Shown one piece after another: positions 1 through 8,801 of a stretch of DNA of 64,000 nucleotides. This DNA is from Crocinitomix sp. (GTDB lineage: Bacteria; Bacteroidota; Bacteroidia; Flavobacteriales_D; Crocinitomicaceae). The stretch lies in contig WTCE01000098.1 in NCBI GenBank assembly GCA_013138735.1, positions 1 to 64,000 on the forward strand. Direction: 5' to 3'. Position numbers and translations under genes: made by a program. The notes below the pieces were generated by a model. It saw nothing but the letters and a program-made list of their open reading frames with translations. It was not told where the DNA came from and did not search any database. Within the stretch, counting starts at the first letter, position 1. Each line of letters begins with the position of its first letter.

Positions 1-92
1 CTGAAAGGCTAATTGCAAAATACGTAAAGGAGCAAGGAATTGAACAAGAGTATAAAAAGCTAAAAGAAAATCATCAATTGAAGCTATTTTAA
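1..92 (+). CDS. 3' end of an unidentified gene (partial)
   Basis: The frame starting at base 3 is open from the window edge to a TAA at 90-92 and gives about 29 residues ending in QLKLF. The segment is rich in Lys, Glu and Gln and looks like the helical end of a cytoplasmic protein. Too little is present to name it. It is in the same frame as the downstream 7TM regulator but does not look like the extracellular domain that usually precedes such a membrane module, so it is probably a separate gene. Confidence 0.5.
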   Translation, partial: ERLIAKYVKEQGIEQEYKKLKENHQLKLF

Positions 93-94
93 TG

Positions 95-115
95 CCTCGC
101 GGGCTTGCCCCGAGG
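95..115. repeat. GC-rich hairpin directly after a stop codon
   Basis: CCTCG at 95-99 pairs with CGAGG at 111-115, and GGG at 101-103 pairs with CCC at 108-110, with C100 bulged and a CTTG loop. It is much more GC-rich than its surroundings and follows the TAA at 90-92 with two bases between. It has no T-run, so a simple intrinsic terminator is doubtful. It may be a REP-like palindrome or the end of a mobile element; that is inference. Confidence 0.6.
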
Positions 116-1157
116 ATTATTTACTGGAACAATATTTTTTCTTCTTATTCTCAATATGTATTTGTGGAATATCCATAAGGAAAAAATATACCTCAATTAC
201 ATCCTCTATATGTTTGCTACTTTATTAATGTATTTTGGTTTTGAAGGGTATTTGTACAAGTTTGGACTGAATAATGATTTAATTGATCACGTTATTTTCC
301 TATCCATCAGGTTGTGGGTTTTTTCTTTAATGTTATTCACAGCTAAGTTTTTGGGAGTGAGGAAAGTAAGTCCTAAATACTATAGGTTTTTGCTGTTTTT
401 ACTAGTTTTGATATTAGGTGGCAATACAATTTATCAGTTTATTTATATCGACTCATCAATAGGGCATTTACATTATTATGAAAATGTGCTTTCGGTTTTT
501 TGGTTATTCCTTATATTAATTACAATTCTAATTTCAGCGAAGTCTCGAAAATTGGAATTGAAATTTTATTTAATCCCATTATCTTGCTTTTTGCTCTTCA
601 TTGTGCTGGGGTTAATTGATGGTCACTTTCGTGTTCTTCCAGGCTCTCCCTTCGTTTACATAAAAATTGGGACACTAATTGAGTTTATCGGATTCACCTA
701 TTTTATGACAATTTTAATTAAAAGGAAAATTGATAAAGCGGATAATCTACAAATTGAATTACAGCAAAAAAGTGAAGAACTAATAGCTAAATCCAAAAAA
801 CTGGAAGAACTGAACAAACTTTTGGAAGCTAAATCAGGTGTTGAAAAAACCGATTTAATCAATATTTTTACTTTACTTGAGAGCTCCCTAAATAATGAAA
901 ATGACTGGGAATTCTTTAAACTAAAATTTCATCAATTAAACCCTAATTTCCTAAACTTGCTCTTAGCAAAGCATTCGGAATTGTCTAAGACTGAAATTAG
1001 GTTATTGACATTGATCAAAATAGGTTATTCTCAAAAAGAAATAGCTAATATTTTAAATATAGCTCCCGAGAGCGTAAAGAAAGCTAGAAGTAGAGTTAGA
1101 AGAAAACTGAATTTAAAAGCGTCAATTAAGTTGAATGATTATCTCAATGAATATTGA
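105..1157 (+). CDS. 7TM (DISM-type) membrane regulator with C-terminal HTH, probably N-terminally truncated
   Basis: About 200 N-terminal residues form hydrophobic helices with the look of the 7TMR-DISM membrane module (aromatic-rich first helix, LNYILY segment). A Lys/Glu-rich coiled coil follows around residues 210-245, then a LuxR/GerE-like helix-turn-helix around 295-345 (LSKTEIRLL, SQKEIANIL, SVKKARSRVRRKL). Such proteins usually pass an envelope signal to DNA-bound HTH output. The extracellular sensing domain that commonly precedes the 7TM module is absent. The TTG start at 105 lies in a hairpin loop, so ATG 156 is a reasonable alternative start. Confidence 0.7.
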   Translation: MPRGLFTGTIFFLLILNMYLWNIHKEKIYLNYILYMFATLLMYFGFEGYLYKFGLNNDLIDHVIFLSIRLWVFSLMLFTAKFLGVRKVSPKYYRFLLFLLVLILGGNTIYQFIYIDSSIGHLHYYENVLSVFWLFLILITILISAKSRKLELKFYLIPLSCFLLFIVLGLIDGHFRVLPGSPFVYIKIGTLIEFIGFTYFMTILIKRKIDKADNLQIELQQKSEELIAKSKKLEELNKLLEAKSGVEKTDLINIFTLLESSLNNENDWEFFKLKFHQLNPNFLNLLLAKHSELSKTEIRLLTLIKIGYSQKEIANILNIAPESVKKARSRVRRKLNLKASIKLNDYLNEY

Positions 1158-1186
1158 TTAACAGTTTGATTAATAGTTCTTTACAA

Positions 1187-1246
1187 TTTTGTCCCAAATT
1201 TTGTCCCAAATTTCGTCCCTAATTCCGTACCCTACTTTGTCCCCTC
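1187..1246. repeat. five tandem 12-bp GTCCC-centred repeats
   Basis: Five consecutive 12-bp units begin at 1187, 1199, 1211, 1223 and 1235. The first two are identical (TTTTGTCCCAAA) and the later ones diverge but keep the GT(A)CCC core at the same phase. A 12-bp period is close to one helical turn, as expected for an array of binding sites on one face of DNA. The function is unknown. Confidence 0.7.
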
Positions 1247-1500
1247 TATAAATTCAACATGCAGGATTTTTATCTGTAGATTTGAGTAGCTAGGAATCAT
1301 GAATGAATACAGTATTGTTCATAGAAAAAACGGCATTGCTTGTTCTACACTTTACAATCATTTTTGGATGATTTTGTGATGATTCAGGAGCCTGTAAAAA
1401 TAGAAAATAAACATGTTAAGAGAACAATGATAAAATCAAAAATAGGTTTTTATCATGCTTGTAATTCAATAGAATTTGTGCCACTTCCCAATTCGAAAAA
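1247..1500. other. non-coding gap before the sensor kinase
   Basis: No ORF with a plausible start, no hairpin with a T-run and no consensus promoter stands out here. It presumably holds the promoter of the sensor kinase gene at 1501. Confidence 0.4.
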
Positions 1501-4404
1501 ATGCGCTTAATATTTATTCACTTCTTACTGCTATTAACTACTCAGGCATTCGCTTACGAATTAAAGCCACAACACCGTAATTATAGTGTGAATGATGGGT
1601 TACCCAGTTCACAAGTTTATGAAATTATTCAAGATTCCAAAGGTTACATTTGGTTTGGAACAGATAGAGGATTAGTACGCTATAATGGCTATGAATTCAA
1701 AACGTTTACTGTTCAGGATGGGCTGACGAGTAATGTTATTTTCCATGTAGATGAAGGACCTGGTGGAACTATTTATGCCTATGGCAAAGACAGACAAATC
1801 AGTTGCTATCGGGATAATAAATTTTACGAATTTAAATTTAACGATAGTCTTATGGTTTATCAAACACATAGGGTGAATCTGCTTGAATTTGATTTTTCGA
1901 GGTATGGCTTTTCGTATAGTGCCTCCGACAATTATCAAGGTTCAGTTCCTCATGTATTTCTATCAAATCAAAATAAGCTACAAAAAATAACGAACTGGCA
2001 ATACGGCATTATCGATAATGAAAGGGGTACCAACATATTTGGAAAAACAAACGATTCATTAAGAGGAATGTTTATTAATGGTACTTTTTTGCCATTAATA
2101 AACCCACTAAATGGAGTTATCCGCGCTGCTGCTGTAAAATATGAAAATGTGATCTATTTTACTTTAGACAAAATATTGTATCAATTTGATTACAAACAGC
2201 CGGACAGAATTGATGAGATAAAAACGTTTGACAATTATGTGTTGGATTTAAAAGTTGATGAGAATGGGAATTTATACATAGGTTTTTTTATTAAGGGACT
2301 TCTGAAGATTAACGTAGATAATCTTTTATCAGAAGAGTACCTTATCAAAGATGTAAGCATAAGTAGTGTGCTGATTGATGAGAATAAAGGCATTTGGGCG
2401 TCAAGTTTGTATAGTGGGCTATATTATTTCGAAGACCAAGAAAAATATAAAGTGGAACTTTCTACAGGTCAACAGCTAGACCAATTGGAGACCTTGGACC
2501 GAAAAATTTATGGGATATCGGATGATGCGCAGTTCTTTAAATTCGAATTTGGTGAGGATTCACTATTTGAAATGGGCATTGCAAATCCGCTTCAAATAAG
2601 ATCTAAGCCGCATGCTACAATTGTGTTTGATGATGGTAATATGTATGGTAAAATTGTAGCTGATTTAGAAAATGAAACGCTACTTGTATTAACAGGTGCC
2701 AATCAAATAATCTTAGGTGATAGTACTTTTTTCACGTTAATAACGAATTCAATTGATTTTTGGAATTTAACCTTAAAATCCAATGAACGATACAATATGG
2801 ATCTGTTTTTGAATTGCGGAATGTTGGATGATCAAGATCGAGTGATTCTTGGCACCGACGAAGGAGTAAAAGTGCTTCAATATGAAATGTCGTTTCTCAG
2901 CAGAACCTATTATAGTTTGGGCTACGATAGACATGTTTATCAAGCTGCTGTTTCTGATTTTATGCCGAATAACGTTTTTTTTAGAAATAAAATTCGCAGT
3001 ATGAAAAATGTCGGTGATAGTTTATATATTTTCGGTTCATCCGAAAAAGGCGTTTACATTGAGCAAACATCAGGTGAAAATTATTGGTTAAAAAAGGCAA
3101 ATGGTTTAGTTAGTGATGCGATAGATCAAGTTCACTACACTGGTGAATATATTGTTGCTATTTCTAAACAAGGATTTAGTGTAATTAGTAAACAATATGG
3201 AATTGTAAATTACACACGGCGTAATGGTCTATTGTCAAATGAGGCTAATGACGTACTTATTCAAAACGACTCTATTTGGACAGTAACGAAGAATGGTACG
3301 TCGTTATTTTTGTTGAATAGAGAGATCAATTCTACAATGCCAATCAACTTAACTTCAATTTATGTTAATGAAAATAATAAACCGATCCAAACATCCTATC
3401 AGTTACAACATCAAGACAGAACACTAGAGGTTTCGTATGAAGCACTCTCCTATATCCAAGAAGGAGATGTTAACTATAAATACCAATTAAAAGGGGTGGA
3501 TAATAATTGGATTTCGACTCAAAATAGAACGGTACGTTACTCCAATTTACCCGCAGGTAAATTTTCGTTTTGGTTGATGGTCGAAAATTCTGAAAATTCA
3601 TGGACCAATCCTATTTGTTTGTTCGAGGTTTCAAAACCAAAGCCTTTTTGGTTAACAATTTATTTTATTGGATTTGTATTGCTATTATTTGTTGGGTTAA
3701 CGTGGTTATTTCTTAGGTGGAGATATCGACGATTTCAACGTAAAGAAAGTGCTAAATTACAAGTGCTTAATTTGGAGCGTAAGACCTTGCAAGCACAAAT
3801 GAATCCCCATTTTATCTTTAATTCATTAACATCATTGCAAAATTTAATCATCAAAAATGATCCGGACTTAGCCAATGAGTATTTAGGGAAATTTGCGCGA
3901 TTAACCAGAATAGCCTTACTCCAGTCCACACAAAATTGGGTGAAACTAAAAGATGAAATAACCCTCTTAGAACATTATATTGAATTGGAACAAATTCGTT
4001 TTCCAGATCATTTTCAATACAGCATTAATATTAAAATAGAAGACCAAATAATTTTTATTCCGCCCTTTTTAATTCAACCTTTTGTTGAAAATGCCATCTT
4101 ACACGGTTTGTCTAAAAAGCGAAACGGCGGCATGATCAAAATTAGTGTTGAAGCAAACAATGAGCAAATGATTCAATTTACAATCATAGATAATGGCATA
4201 GGCAGGAATGAGGCCTCTGATACAAATAAAAAAAGACATAAATCACTTGGGATCCGATTGATCAAAGAACGATTGCAAATCTTGCTAAAAATGAATGCCG
4301 TTGAAATTGTTGATTTGTTTGATGATAAGCAAAATGCAATTGGAACGAAAGTTGTGGTCTACGTACCCTTTAAAAATAAAATAGATGAAAGCGTTAATAA
4401 TTGA
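1501..4404 (+). CDS. propeller-type sensor histidine kinase (LytS-like output)
   Basis: Residues 1-18 form a signal peptide. A long periplasmic part carries two-component propeller repeats (GLPSSQVYEIIQDSKGYIWFGT near the N-terminus, ILGTDEGV later) and ends in a Y_Y_Y-like module (YKYQLKGVDNNW, then YSNLPAGKF). One membrane helix lies at about 718-740. The His-kinase domain has QMNPHFIFNSL with the likely phospho-acceptor His770, followed by an ATPase domain (PFVENAILHGL; DNGIGRNEA). It overlaps the LytTR regulator gene by 20 bp, so the two form a two-component pair. The ligand is unknown. Confidence 0.93.
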   Translation: MRLIFIHFLLLLTTQAFAYELKPQHRNYSVNDGLPSSQVYEIIQDSKGYIWFGTDRGLVRYNGYEFKTFTVQDGLTSNVIFHVDEGPGGTIYAYGKDRQISCYRDNKFYEFKFNDSLMVYQTHRVNLLEFDFSRYGFSYSASDNYQGSVPHVFLSNQNKLQKITNWQYGIIDNERGTNIFGKTNDSLRGMFINGTFLPLINPLNGVIRAAAVKYENVIYFTLDKILYQFDYKQPDRIDEIKTFDNYVLDLKVDENGNLYIGFFIKGLLKINVDNLLSEEYLIKDVSISSVLIDENKGIWASSLYSGLYYFEDQEKYKVELSTGQQLDQLETLDRKIYGISDDAQFFKFEFGEDSLFEMGIANPLQIRSKPHATIVFDDGNMYGKIVADLENETLLVLTGANQIILGDSTFFTLITNSIDFWNLTLKSNERYNMDLFLNCGMLDDQDRVILGTDEGVKVLQYEMSFLSRTYYSLGYDRHVYQAAVSDFMPNNVFFRNKIRSMKNVGDSLYIFGSSEKGVYIEQTSGENYWLKKANGLVSDAIDQVHYTGEYIVAISKQGFSVISKQYGIVNYTRRNGLLSNEANDVLIQNDSIWTVTKNGTSLFLLNREINSTMPINLTSIYVNENNKPIQTSYQLQHQDRTLEVSYEALSYIQEGDVNYKYQLKGVDNNWISTQNRTVRYSNLPAGKFSFWLMVENSENSWTNPICLFEVSKPKPFWLTIYFIGFVLLLFVGLTWLFLRWRYRRFQRKESAKLQVLNLERKTLQAQMNPHFIFNSLTSLQNLIIKNDPDLANEYLGKFARLTRIALLQSTQNWVKLKDEITLLEHYIELEQIRFPDHFQYSINIKIEDQIIFIPPFLIQPFVENAILHGLSKKRNGGMIKISVEANNEQMIQFTIIDNGIGRNEASDTNKKRHKSLGIRLIKERLQILLKMNAVEIVDLFDDKQNAIGTKVVVYVPFKNKIDESVNN

Positions 4405-5089
4405 GGATGAATTCAACTGTAGTGAAGTGTTGCAGAGTATGTTAATGCGACATGTTCCGGCTATTAAAACATATAAAATTGCAGAAACTGTTGCTGATGG
4501 TTTGAAGCAAATAGCAGCATTAGAGCCAGATATTGTTTTTTTAGACATTCAATTAGGAGATCAAACCTGTTTTGAATTATTGGATGAGTTAAAAGAAATA
4601 AATTTTCAACTCATTTTCACAACAGCATATGATCAATATGCGATTAAAGCATTTGAATATGCTGCTGTCCATTATTTATTGAAGCCAGTTATCTTAAGCG
4701 ATTTGATTGAAGCAGTGAAAAGATGCGAAACCAATCAACTCAATACAATAAATGAAGACATAGAAAAGGTCAAGAGTTTGTATTTGCGCACAGCCTTAAG
4801 AGATTATCATGTAACCCATGATAATATTATTTACATAGAAGCAGACGGGAGTTATGCTACCGTCCATACAAATGACGGGCAACGAATATTTACCTCTAAA
4901 AAATTGGTGGATTATGAGCGTGTCTTACCTGAAGGTTTTTACCGCATTCATCATTCAATCATAGTCAATCTAAAATGGGTCAGTCATATAGATAAAGCAA
5001 ATAACATGGTGATACTCACAAATGACTTGTCTTTACCTATTTCTCGTCGAAAAAAATCAGATTTTAAAAAATTAATGTTGAATAAATAA
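4385..5089 (+). CDS. LytTR-family response regulator
   Basis: The N-terminal receiver domain has acidic residues at 7-9, the phospho-acceptor Asp54 in VFLDIQLGD, and a conserved Lys in HYLLKPV. The C-terminal LytTR DNA-binding domain spans about residues 130-230 (IIYIEADGSYATVHTNDG; HHSIIVNLKWVSHID). The start codon lies inside the end of the sensor kinase gene, giving a 20-bp overlap and implying translational coupling. It is the cognate transcription factor of that kinase. No target is visible. Confidence 0.94.
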   Translation: MKALIIEDEFNCSEVLQSMLMRHVPAIKTYKIAETVADGLKQIAALEPDIVFLDIQLGDQTCFELLDELKEINFQLIFTTAYDQYAIKAFEYAAVHYLLKPVILSDLIEAVKRCETNQLNTINEDIEKVKSLYLRTALRDYHVTHDNIIYIEADGSYATVHTNDGQRIFTSKKLVDYERVLPEGFYRIHHSIIVNLKWVSHIDKANNMVILTNDLSLPISRRKKSDFKKLMLNK

Positions 5090-5127
5090 CCCTCATTTAA
5101 CACATTTTCCTTTTTCCTTTACCACTT

Positions 5128-5220
5128 ATGAATTGGAACATACCAGTTCTGAAGAATCTCTTTTGTTTAGCAAGTACGTTGTCTATACTTGTGTCAGTTA
5201 TGTGCACAATAGCTAAATAG
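5128..5220 (+). CDS. possible 30-residue hydrophobic peptide
   Basis: ATG 5128 opens a 30-codon frame ending with TAG at 5218-5220. After a polar start (MNWNIPVLKN) the peptide is one hydrophobic stretch (LASTLSILVSVMCTIA) ending in Lys, like a single membrane-spanning small protein. It stands alone between the LytTR regulator and the glycine-zipper lipoprotein. No clear ribosome binding site is seen, so it may be a chance ORF. Confidence 0.3.
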   Translation: MNWNIPVLKNLFCLASTLSILVSVMCTIAK

Positions 5221-5228
5221 ATAGCGAA

Positions 5229-5248
5229 CCCAAAACGCTTTTTTTGGG
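5229..5248 (+). terminator. short A/T stem-loop before the glycine-zipper lipoprotein
   Basis: CCCAAAA at 5229-5235 pairs with TTTTGGG at 5242-5248 around a short loop that includes part of a T-run. It could end transcription from upstream or act in the leader of the gene at 5270. The stem is only seven base pairs. Confidence 0.35.
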
Positions 5249-5269
5249 ATGTCAAAATAAAATATTAAA

Positions 5270-6163
5270 ATGAAAAAGAAAGTATTAAGTATTCTAATGA
5301 TCAGCGCAATGATTGTAGCTTGTCAGAAGACCGAATTAAAAGAAGCAGTATCAGAGGACTCTTCATTAAATCAATTAAACGCACTCTCACAAGACTATAT
5401 GAATGATCATAGAGTTGCAGGAGACCAGGATAGAGCTGATGGCAAATGGAGAAGAATTATAGCGGCTGATTTAACAGGAGCTTTAGCAGGTGGCGCTACT
5501 GGAGGCGCGGTTGGAGCATTAGCTGGTCCTGGAGGTGTAGGTGTTGGTGCATTGATTGGTGGCGTATTAGGGGGAGCGGCGGCTTCATTAAATGCTGCTG
5601 ATGATGAAGGTGGAATGGCGCCTGGTGGCCTAGCAGGATTTTATGAACCAATTTATGAAATTGATTTAGGAGGTTTAACTGGCAACACTGATAATCCTTT
5701 TAACCATATTGGGTATCATCACTATTTGTCAATAACTAATCATGTGATCACTGTTGAAGGAGAAGTTTCTACAGATATGAGTGCGTTTTATGCAGAGACG
5801 TCAGATCATATTGTCGAAGAGTTTTCACCAGAATACGAAATTGAATCAATCTATACTCTAGCAGATTGTGAAGCTACAGTTGAAGGTACAGTAGGTCTCG
5901 AGAATTTTGCGACTGAAGTGCAAGAACTTTATGATGCCGAAGAAATTTCTTCTACTGTTCATACGATTCTAACAACGTATGCTGAGGTATTTGATGCGAC
6001 GGAACAAGAAGATCTTGAGGATTTCGTTGTTTATTCAGTAAGCGCAGAAAATATTGTAAATTCTGACAGAAGAATAAACGATTTGGATAAACAATTAATT
6101 TTAGGTACTATGGCCACTTCTAGATACGGTGCACAGTTTTGGGATTTTTTCATTACTGAATAG
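5270..6163 (+). CDS. lipoprotein with a glycine-zipper membrane segment
   Basis: The signal peptide ends in a lipobox (MIVACQK) with Cys19 as the lipidation site. Around residues 65-110 there is a long run of GxxxG-type repeats (GALAGGATGGAVGALAG and onward) with Ala and Val, typical of glycine-zipper segments that pack in membranes. The remaining C-terminal part (about 110-297) is acidic, with no recognised domain. It is transcribed alone, with a stem-loop before it and a terminator at 6185-6223. It is not recognised; a bacteriocin-like or structural role is only a possibility. Confidence 0.75.
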   Translation: MKKKVLSILMISAMIVACQKTELKEAVSEDSSLNQLNALSQDYMNDHRVAGDQDRADGKWRRIIAADLTGALAGGATGGAVGALAGPGGVGVGALIGGVLGGAAASLNAADDEGGMAPGGLAGFYEPIYEIDLGGLTGNTDNPFNHIGYHHYLSITNHVITVEGEVSTDMSAFYAETSDHIVEEFSPEYEIESIYTLADCEATVEGTVGLENFATEVQELYDAEEISSTVHTILTTYAEVFDATEQEDLEDFVVYSVSAENIVNSDRRINDLDKQLILGTMATSRYGAQFWDFFITE

Positions 6164-6184
6164 TAGACTTTAGTAATTAATTTG

Positions 6185-6223
6185 AATTGGTTCAATCTAT
6201 AATTTTAGGTTGAACCAATTTTT
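6185..6223 (+). terminator. intrinsic terminator after the glycine-zipper lipoprotein gene
   Basis: AATTGGTTCAA at 6185-6195 pairs perfectly with TTGAACCAATT at 6210-6220, followed by T residues to 6223. It lies 21 bp after the stop of the upstream gene. Confidence 0.8.
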
Positions 6224-6305
6224 ATTTTCATACCCCTTTTACGGTATTTTTTTACCTCAAATTCATCTTGCCACTTCTCACTAACTTATCCTATTCCAAT
6301 TTATT

Positions 6306-6313
6306 TATATTTG
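6306..6313 (+). promoter_or_regulatory. TAnnTTTG -7 element before feoA
   Basis: TATATTTG matches the Bacteroidota -7 consensus TAnnTTTG and lies 15 bp before the feoA start. No convincing -33 TTTG is seen at the usual spacing, and no Fur-like palindrome was recognised by eye. Confidence 0.45.
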
Positions 6314-6328
6314 TTCTAAATAAGGAAT

Positions 6329-6550
6329 ATGGAACTCCGGCTTTGTGATTTGAAGGTAAAAAAAATGGGTGTAATAAAATACATTCAAGAAAATCCAGTT
6401 GCAGCAAAATTAGCCGAGTTCGGATTATTACCTGGAACAAAAATTTCAATCTTAAATAAGGCCCCTTTTGAAGGGCCAATTTTTATTTTGGTTGATAATA
6501 ATCGCATTGCATTGAGAAAAAAAGAAGCCGCTTTCATTATTATTGAATGA
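6329..6550 (+). CDS. feoA: FeoA, ferrous iron transport accessory protein
   Basis: A 73-residue SH3-like protein of the usual FeoA length. It shows the typical pattern LCDLKVKKMGVI near the N-terminus, LAEFGLLPGTKISIL in the middle, and PIFILVDNNRIALRKKEA at the end. FeoA is a cytoplasmic partner that supports FeoB-mediated Fe(II) uptake. Its stop overlaps the feoB start in an ATGA at 6547-6550, so translation is coupled. Confidence 0.93.
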   Translation: MELRLCDLKVKKMGVIKYIQENPVAAKLAEFGLLPGTKISILNKAPFEGPIFILVDNNRIALRKKEAAFIIIE

Positions 6551-8631
6551 GTTCTCAAAAACCCCTAAAAATAGCATTGGTTGGAAATCCCAACTTGGGT
6601 AAAACTACCTTGTTTAATCGCCTTTGTGGCTTAAAACAGCACACTGGTAACTATCCAGGAGTAACAATTGACAAAAAGAAAGGAAATCATAAAGCTGGGC
6701 AAGAAATCATTGAAATTATTGACTTGCCAGGTATCAATAGCCTCTTTCCAAGCTCAAAAGATGAAGAGTTGGTAGTTGATTATTTACTCGATTCTGAAAG
6801 TGCCGATTATCCTGATAAAATTGTCTTAATAGCTTCTGCTTTAAACCTAAAACGCAACCTTTATTTATTAGAGCAAATTCGCGATTTAAATGTGCCGCTT
6901 GTATTAGCCATTAATATGGTTGATTTGGCAGAAAAACGAGGGATTTTTATTTCTGAGGAAGCCTTGGAAAAAGAGTTAGGCATTCCTGTAGTTTGCATTT
7001 CTGCTAAAAAAGGAACAGGTGTCGATAAATTGATTAACCGCTGTCTTGAACCGCTTAATATTGAAGCAAGAACACCTTCTTATATTCAAGCAGAGGAACT
7101 TGAGTTATTGCAAAAATACAGTACTCAAAATGGCAGCTCTAATGATTATGTGAGCTTTTTAGAACTCACTTCAAAAACAAAAGCTGAAGCGGATTCGACT
7201 GCACAAAGTTTTATTGATGAACATGGAATAAATACCCGAAAATGGAAGACTAATGCTTCTATTTTAAGGTATAAACGCATTAATTCTTATTTAGAGAAGG
7301 TACAGACCGTTGATAAAACGAAGGCGTCTGATTTAACCTCAAAATTGGATCGCATTTTATTGCACCGCATTTTTGGATACCTCATATTTTTGGGCGTCTT
7401 CTTGTTTATTTTTCAAGCAATTTTTTGGTTGGCAGATTTCCCAATGGGATGGATCGAAAGCAGCTTTGAATGGTTGGGGAATGTTGCTAGTAATGGCTTG
7501 CCTGAAGGATATTTCTCGCGTTTAATTACGGAGGGATTAATTCCTGGAATAGGTGGCGTAGTGATTTTTGTGCCTCAAATAACCATCCTGTTTTTACTCT
7601 TTTCACTCTTAGAAGAAAGTGGCTATATGTCGCGCATTATATACCTCACCGACCGAATGATGCAACGCTTTGGAATGAGCGGAAAAAGTATGGTCCCAAT
7701 GATTTCTGGATTGGCCTGTGCTATTCCGGCAATTATGGCGGCGCGAACAATTGAAAATAGCCGCGAACGCTTAATTACAATTTTAGTAACGCCTTTGTTG
7801 ACATGTTCCGCTCGCTTGCCCGTGTATATTGTTGTTATTGCCATAATTATTCCAGATGACACAACTGTGTTTGGCATTTTTAACGCGCAAGGAATCGCAT
7901 TAATGGGCATGTATTTACTAGGCGTTGTCATGACTTTTATTGTGGCTTTTGTACTGAAGTATATCTTGAAACCTGACTATAAGAGTTACCTAATAATGGA
8001 AGTTCCTGAGTATTTATTGCCCAGTATAAAAAACGTGATGTATCGGGTATGGTCAAACGTAAAATCTTTCATTTGGAATGCTGGTAAAATAATTGTTGCC
8101 ACAGCGATAATCTTGTTCGTTTTAGTAACCAATGGAGGTCAGGATTTCAACAATGCTCAGGTGCATATCACAACTAATTATCCAAGTGCAACAGCAGATG
8201 AAACAAAGAATTTAGTCGCATCTTATCAAACCGAGAATTCCTATTTAGGAATGATTGGTAAGTCTATTGAACCTGTAATTGAACCGTTGGGTTATGATTG
8301 GAAAATTGGCATTGCTCTAATTTCTTCCTTGGCAGCACGCGAGGTTTTTGTGGGAACAATGTCCGTAATTTACGCCGTTGGATCAGATGATGAAATGAAA
8401 ATTCGAGATCGCCTTAAAAGTGAGGTGAATCCAAATACTGGAATGCCTGTTTTTGGAATCGCTACGAGTATTTCATTATTACTGTTTTATGCCTTTTCTT
8501 TGCAATGTATGAGCACAGTTGCCGTTACTTATAAAGAAACCAAATCTATAAAATGGACAGCCATTCAATTTGGCTATATGACTGTTTTGGCGTATTTTTC
8601 AGCTTTAATTGCCTTTCAATTATTAAAATGA
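6547..8631 (+). CDS. feoB: FeoB, ferrous iron transporter with N-terminal GTPase
   Basis: The 694-residue length fits FeoB. The GTPase domain has G1 GNPNLGKT at 13-20, switch region NYPGVTIDKK, G3 DLPG and G4 NMVD. The membrane part includes a gate-like segment with LTCSARLPVYIV and a second conserved region near LQCMSTVAV. It imports Fe(II) across the inner membrane. G1 has Leu where many FeoB proteins have Ser or Cys. It overlaps both feoA and the downstream Cys-rich gene by ATGA junctions. Confidence 0.96.
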   Translation: MSSQKPLKIALVGNPNLGKTTLFNRLCGLKQHTGNYPGVTIDKKKGNHKAGQEIIEIIDLPGINSLFPSSKDEELVVDYLLDSESADYPDKIVLIASALNLKRNLYLLEQIRDLNVPLVLAINMVDLAEKRGIFISEEALEKELGIPVVCISAKKGTGVDKLINRCLEPLNIEARTPSYIQAEELELLQKYSTQNGSSNDYVSFLELTSKTKAEADSTAQSFIDEHGINTRKWKTNASILRYKRINSYLEKVQTVDKTKASDLTSKLDRILLHRIFGYLIFLGVFLFIFQAIFWLADFPMGWIESSFEWLGNVASNGLPEGYFSRLITEGLIPGIGGVVIFVPQITILFLLFSLLEESGYMSRIIYLTDRMMQRFGMSGKSMVPMISGLACAIPAIMAARTIENSRERLITILVTPLLTCSARLPVYIVVIAIIIPDDTTVFGIFNAQGIALMGMYLLGVVMTFIVAFVLKYILKPDYKSYLIMEVPEYLLPSIKNVMYRVWSNVKSFIWNAGKIIVATAIILFVLVTNGGQDFNNAQVHITTNYPSATADETKNLVASYQTENSYLGMIGKSIEPVIEPLGYDWKIGIALISSLAAREVFVGTMSVIYAVGSDDEMKIRDRLKSEVNPNTGMPVFGIATSISLLLFYAFSLQCMSTVAVTYKETKSIKWTAIQFGYMTVLAYFSALIAFQLLK

Positions 8632-8783
8632 CAACAGGAATTCAAGACATATTGGTTTATTCGCTCTTTGCAATAGCAATTGGATATTTTGCATTCCGTT
8701 TTTATCGTGCCAATTTTAAAAAGAAACCTGCGGGTAATGGAATTGACAAATCTTGCAGTTCTGGTAACTGTGGATGTGATTAG
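8628..8783 (+). CDS. FeoB-associated Cys-rich membrane protein (51 aa)
   Basis: Starting at the ATG that overlaps the feoB stop (ATGA at 8628-8631), this 51-residue protein has one membrane helix (about residues 8-27), a basic stretch (FKKKPAG) and a C-terminal Cys cluster CSSGNCGCD. This matches the small FeoB-associated Cys-rich proteins encoded directly after feoB in many bacteria. The Cys residues could bind Fe(II) or an iron-sulfur cluster; that is inference. A start further upstream inside feoB is less likely. Confidence 0.85.
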   Translation: MTTGIQDILVYSLFAIAIGYFAFRFYRANFKKKPAGNGIDKSCSSGNCGCD

Positions 8784-8801
8784 AATTTGCTACATTTAAT
8801 C

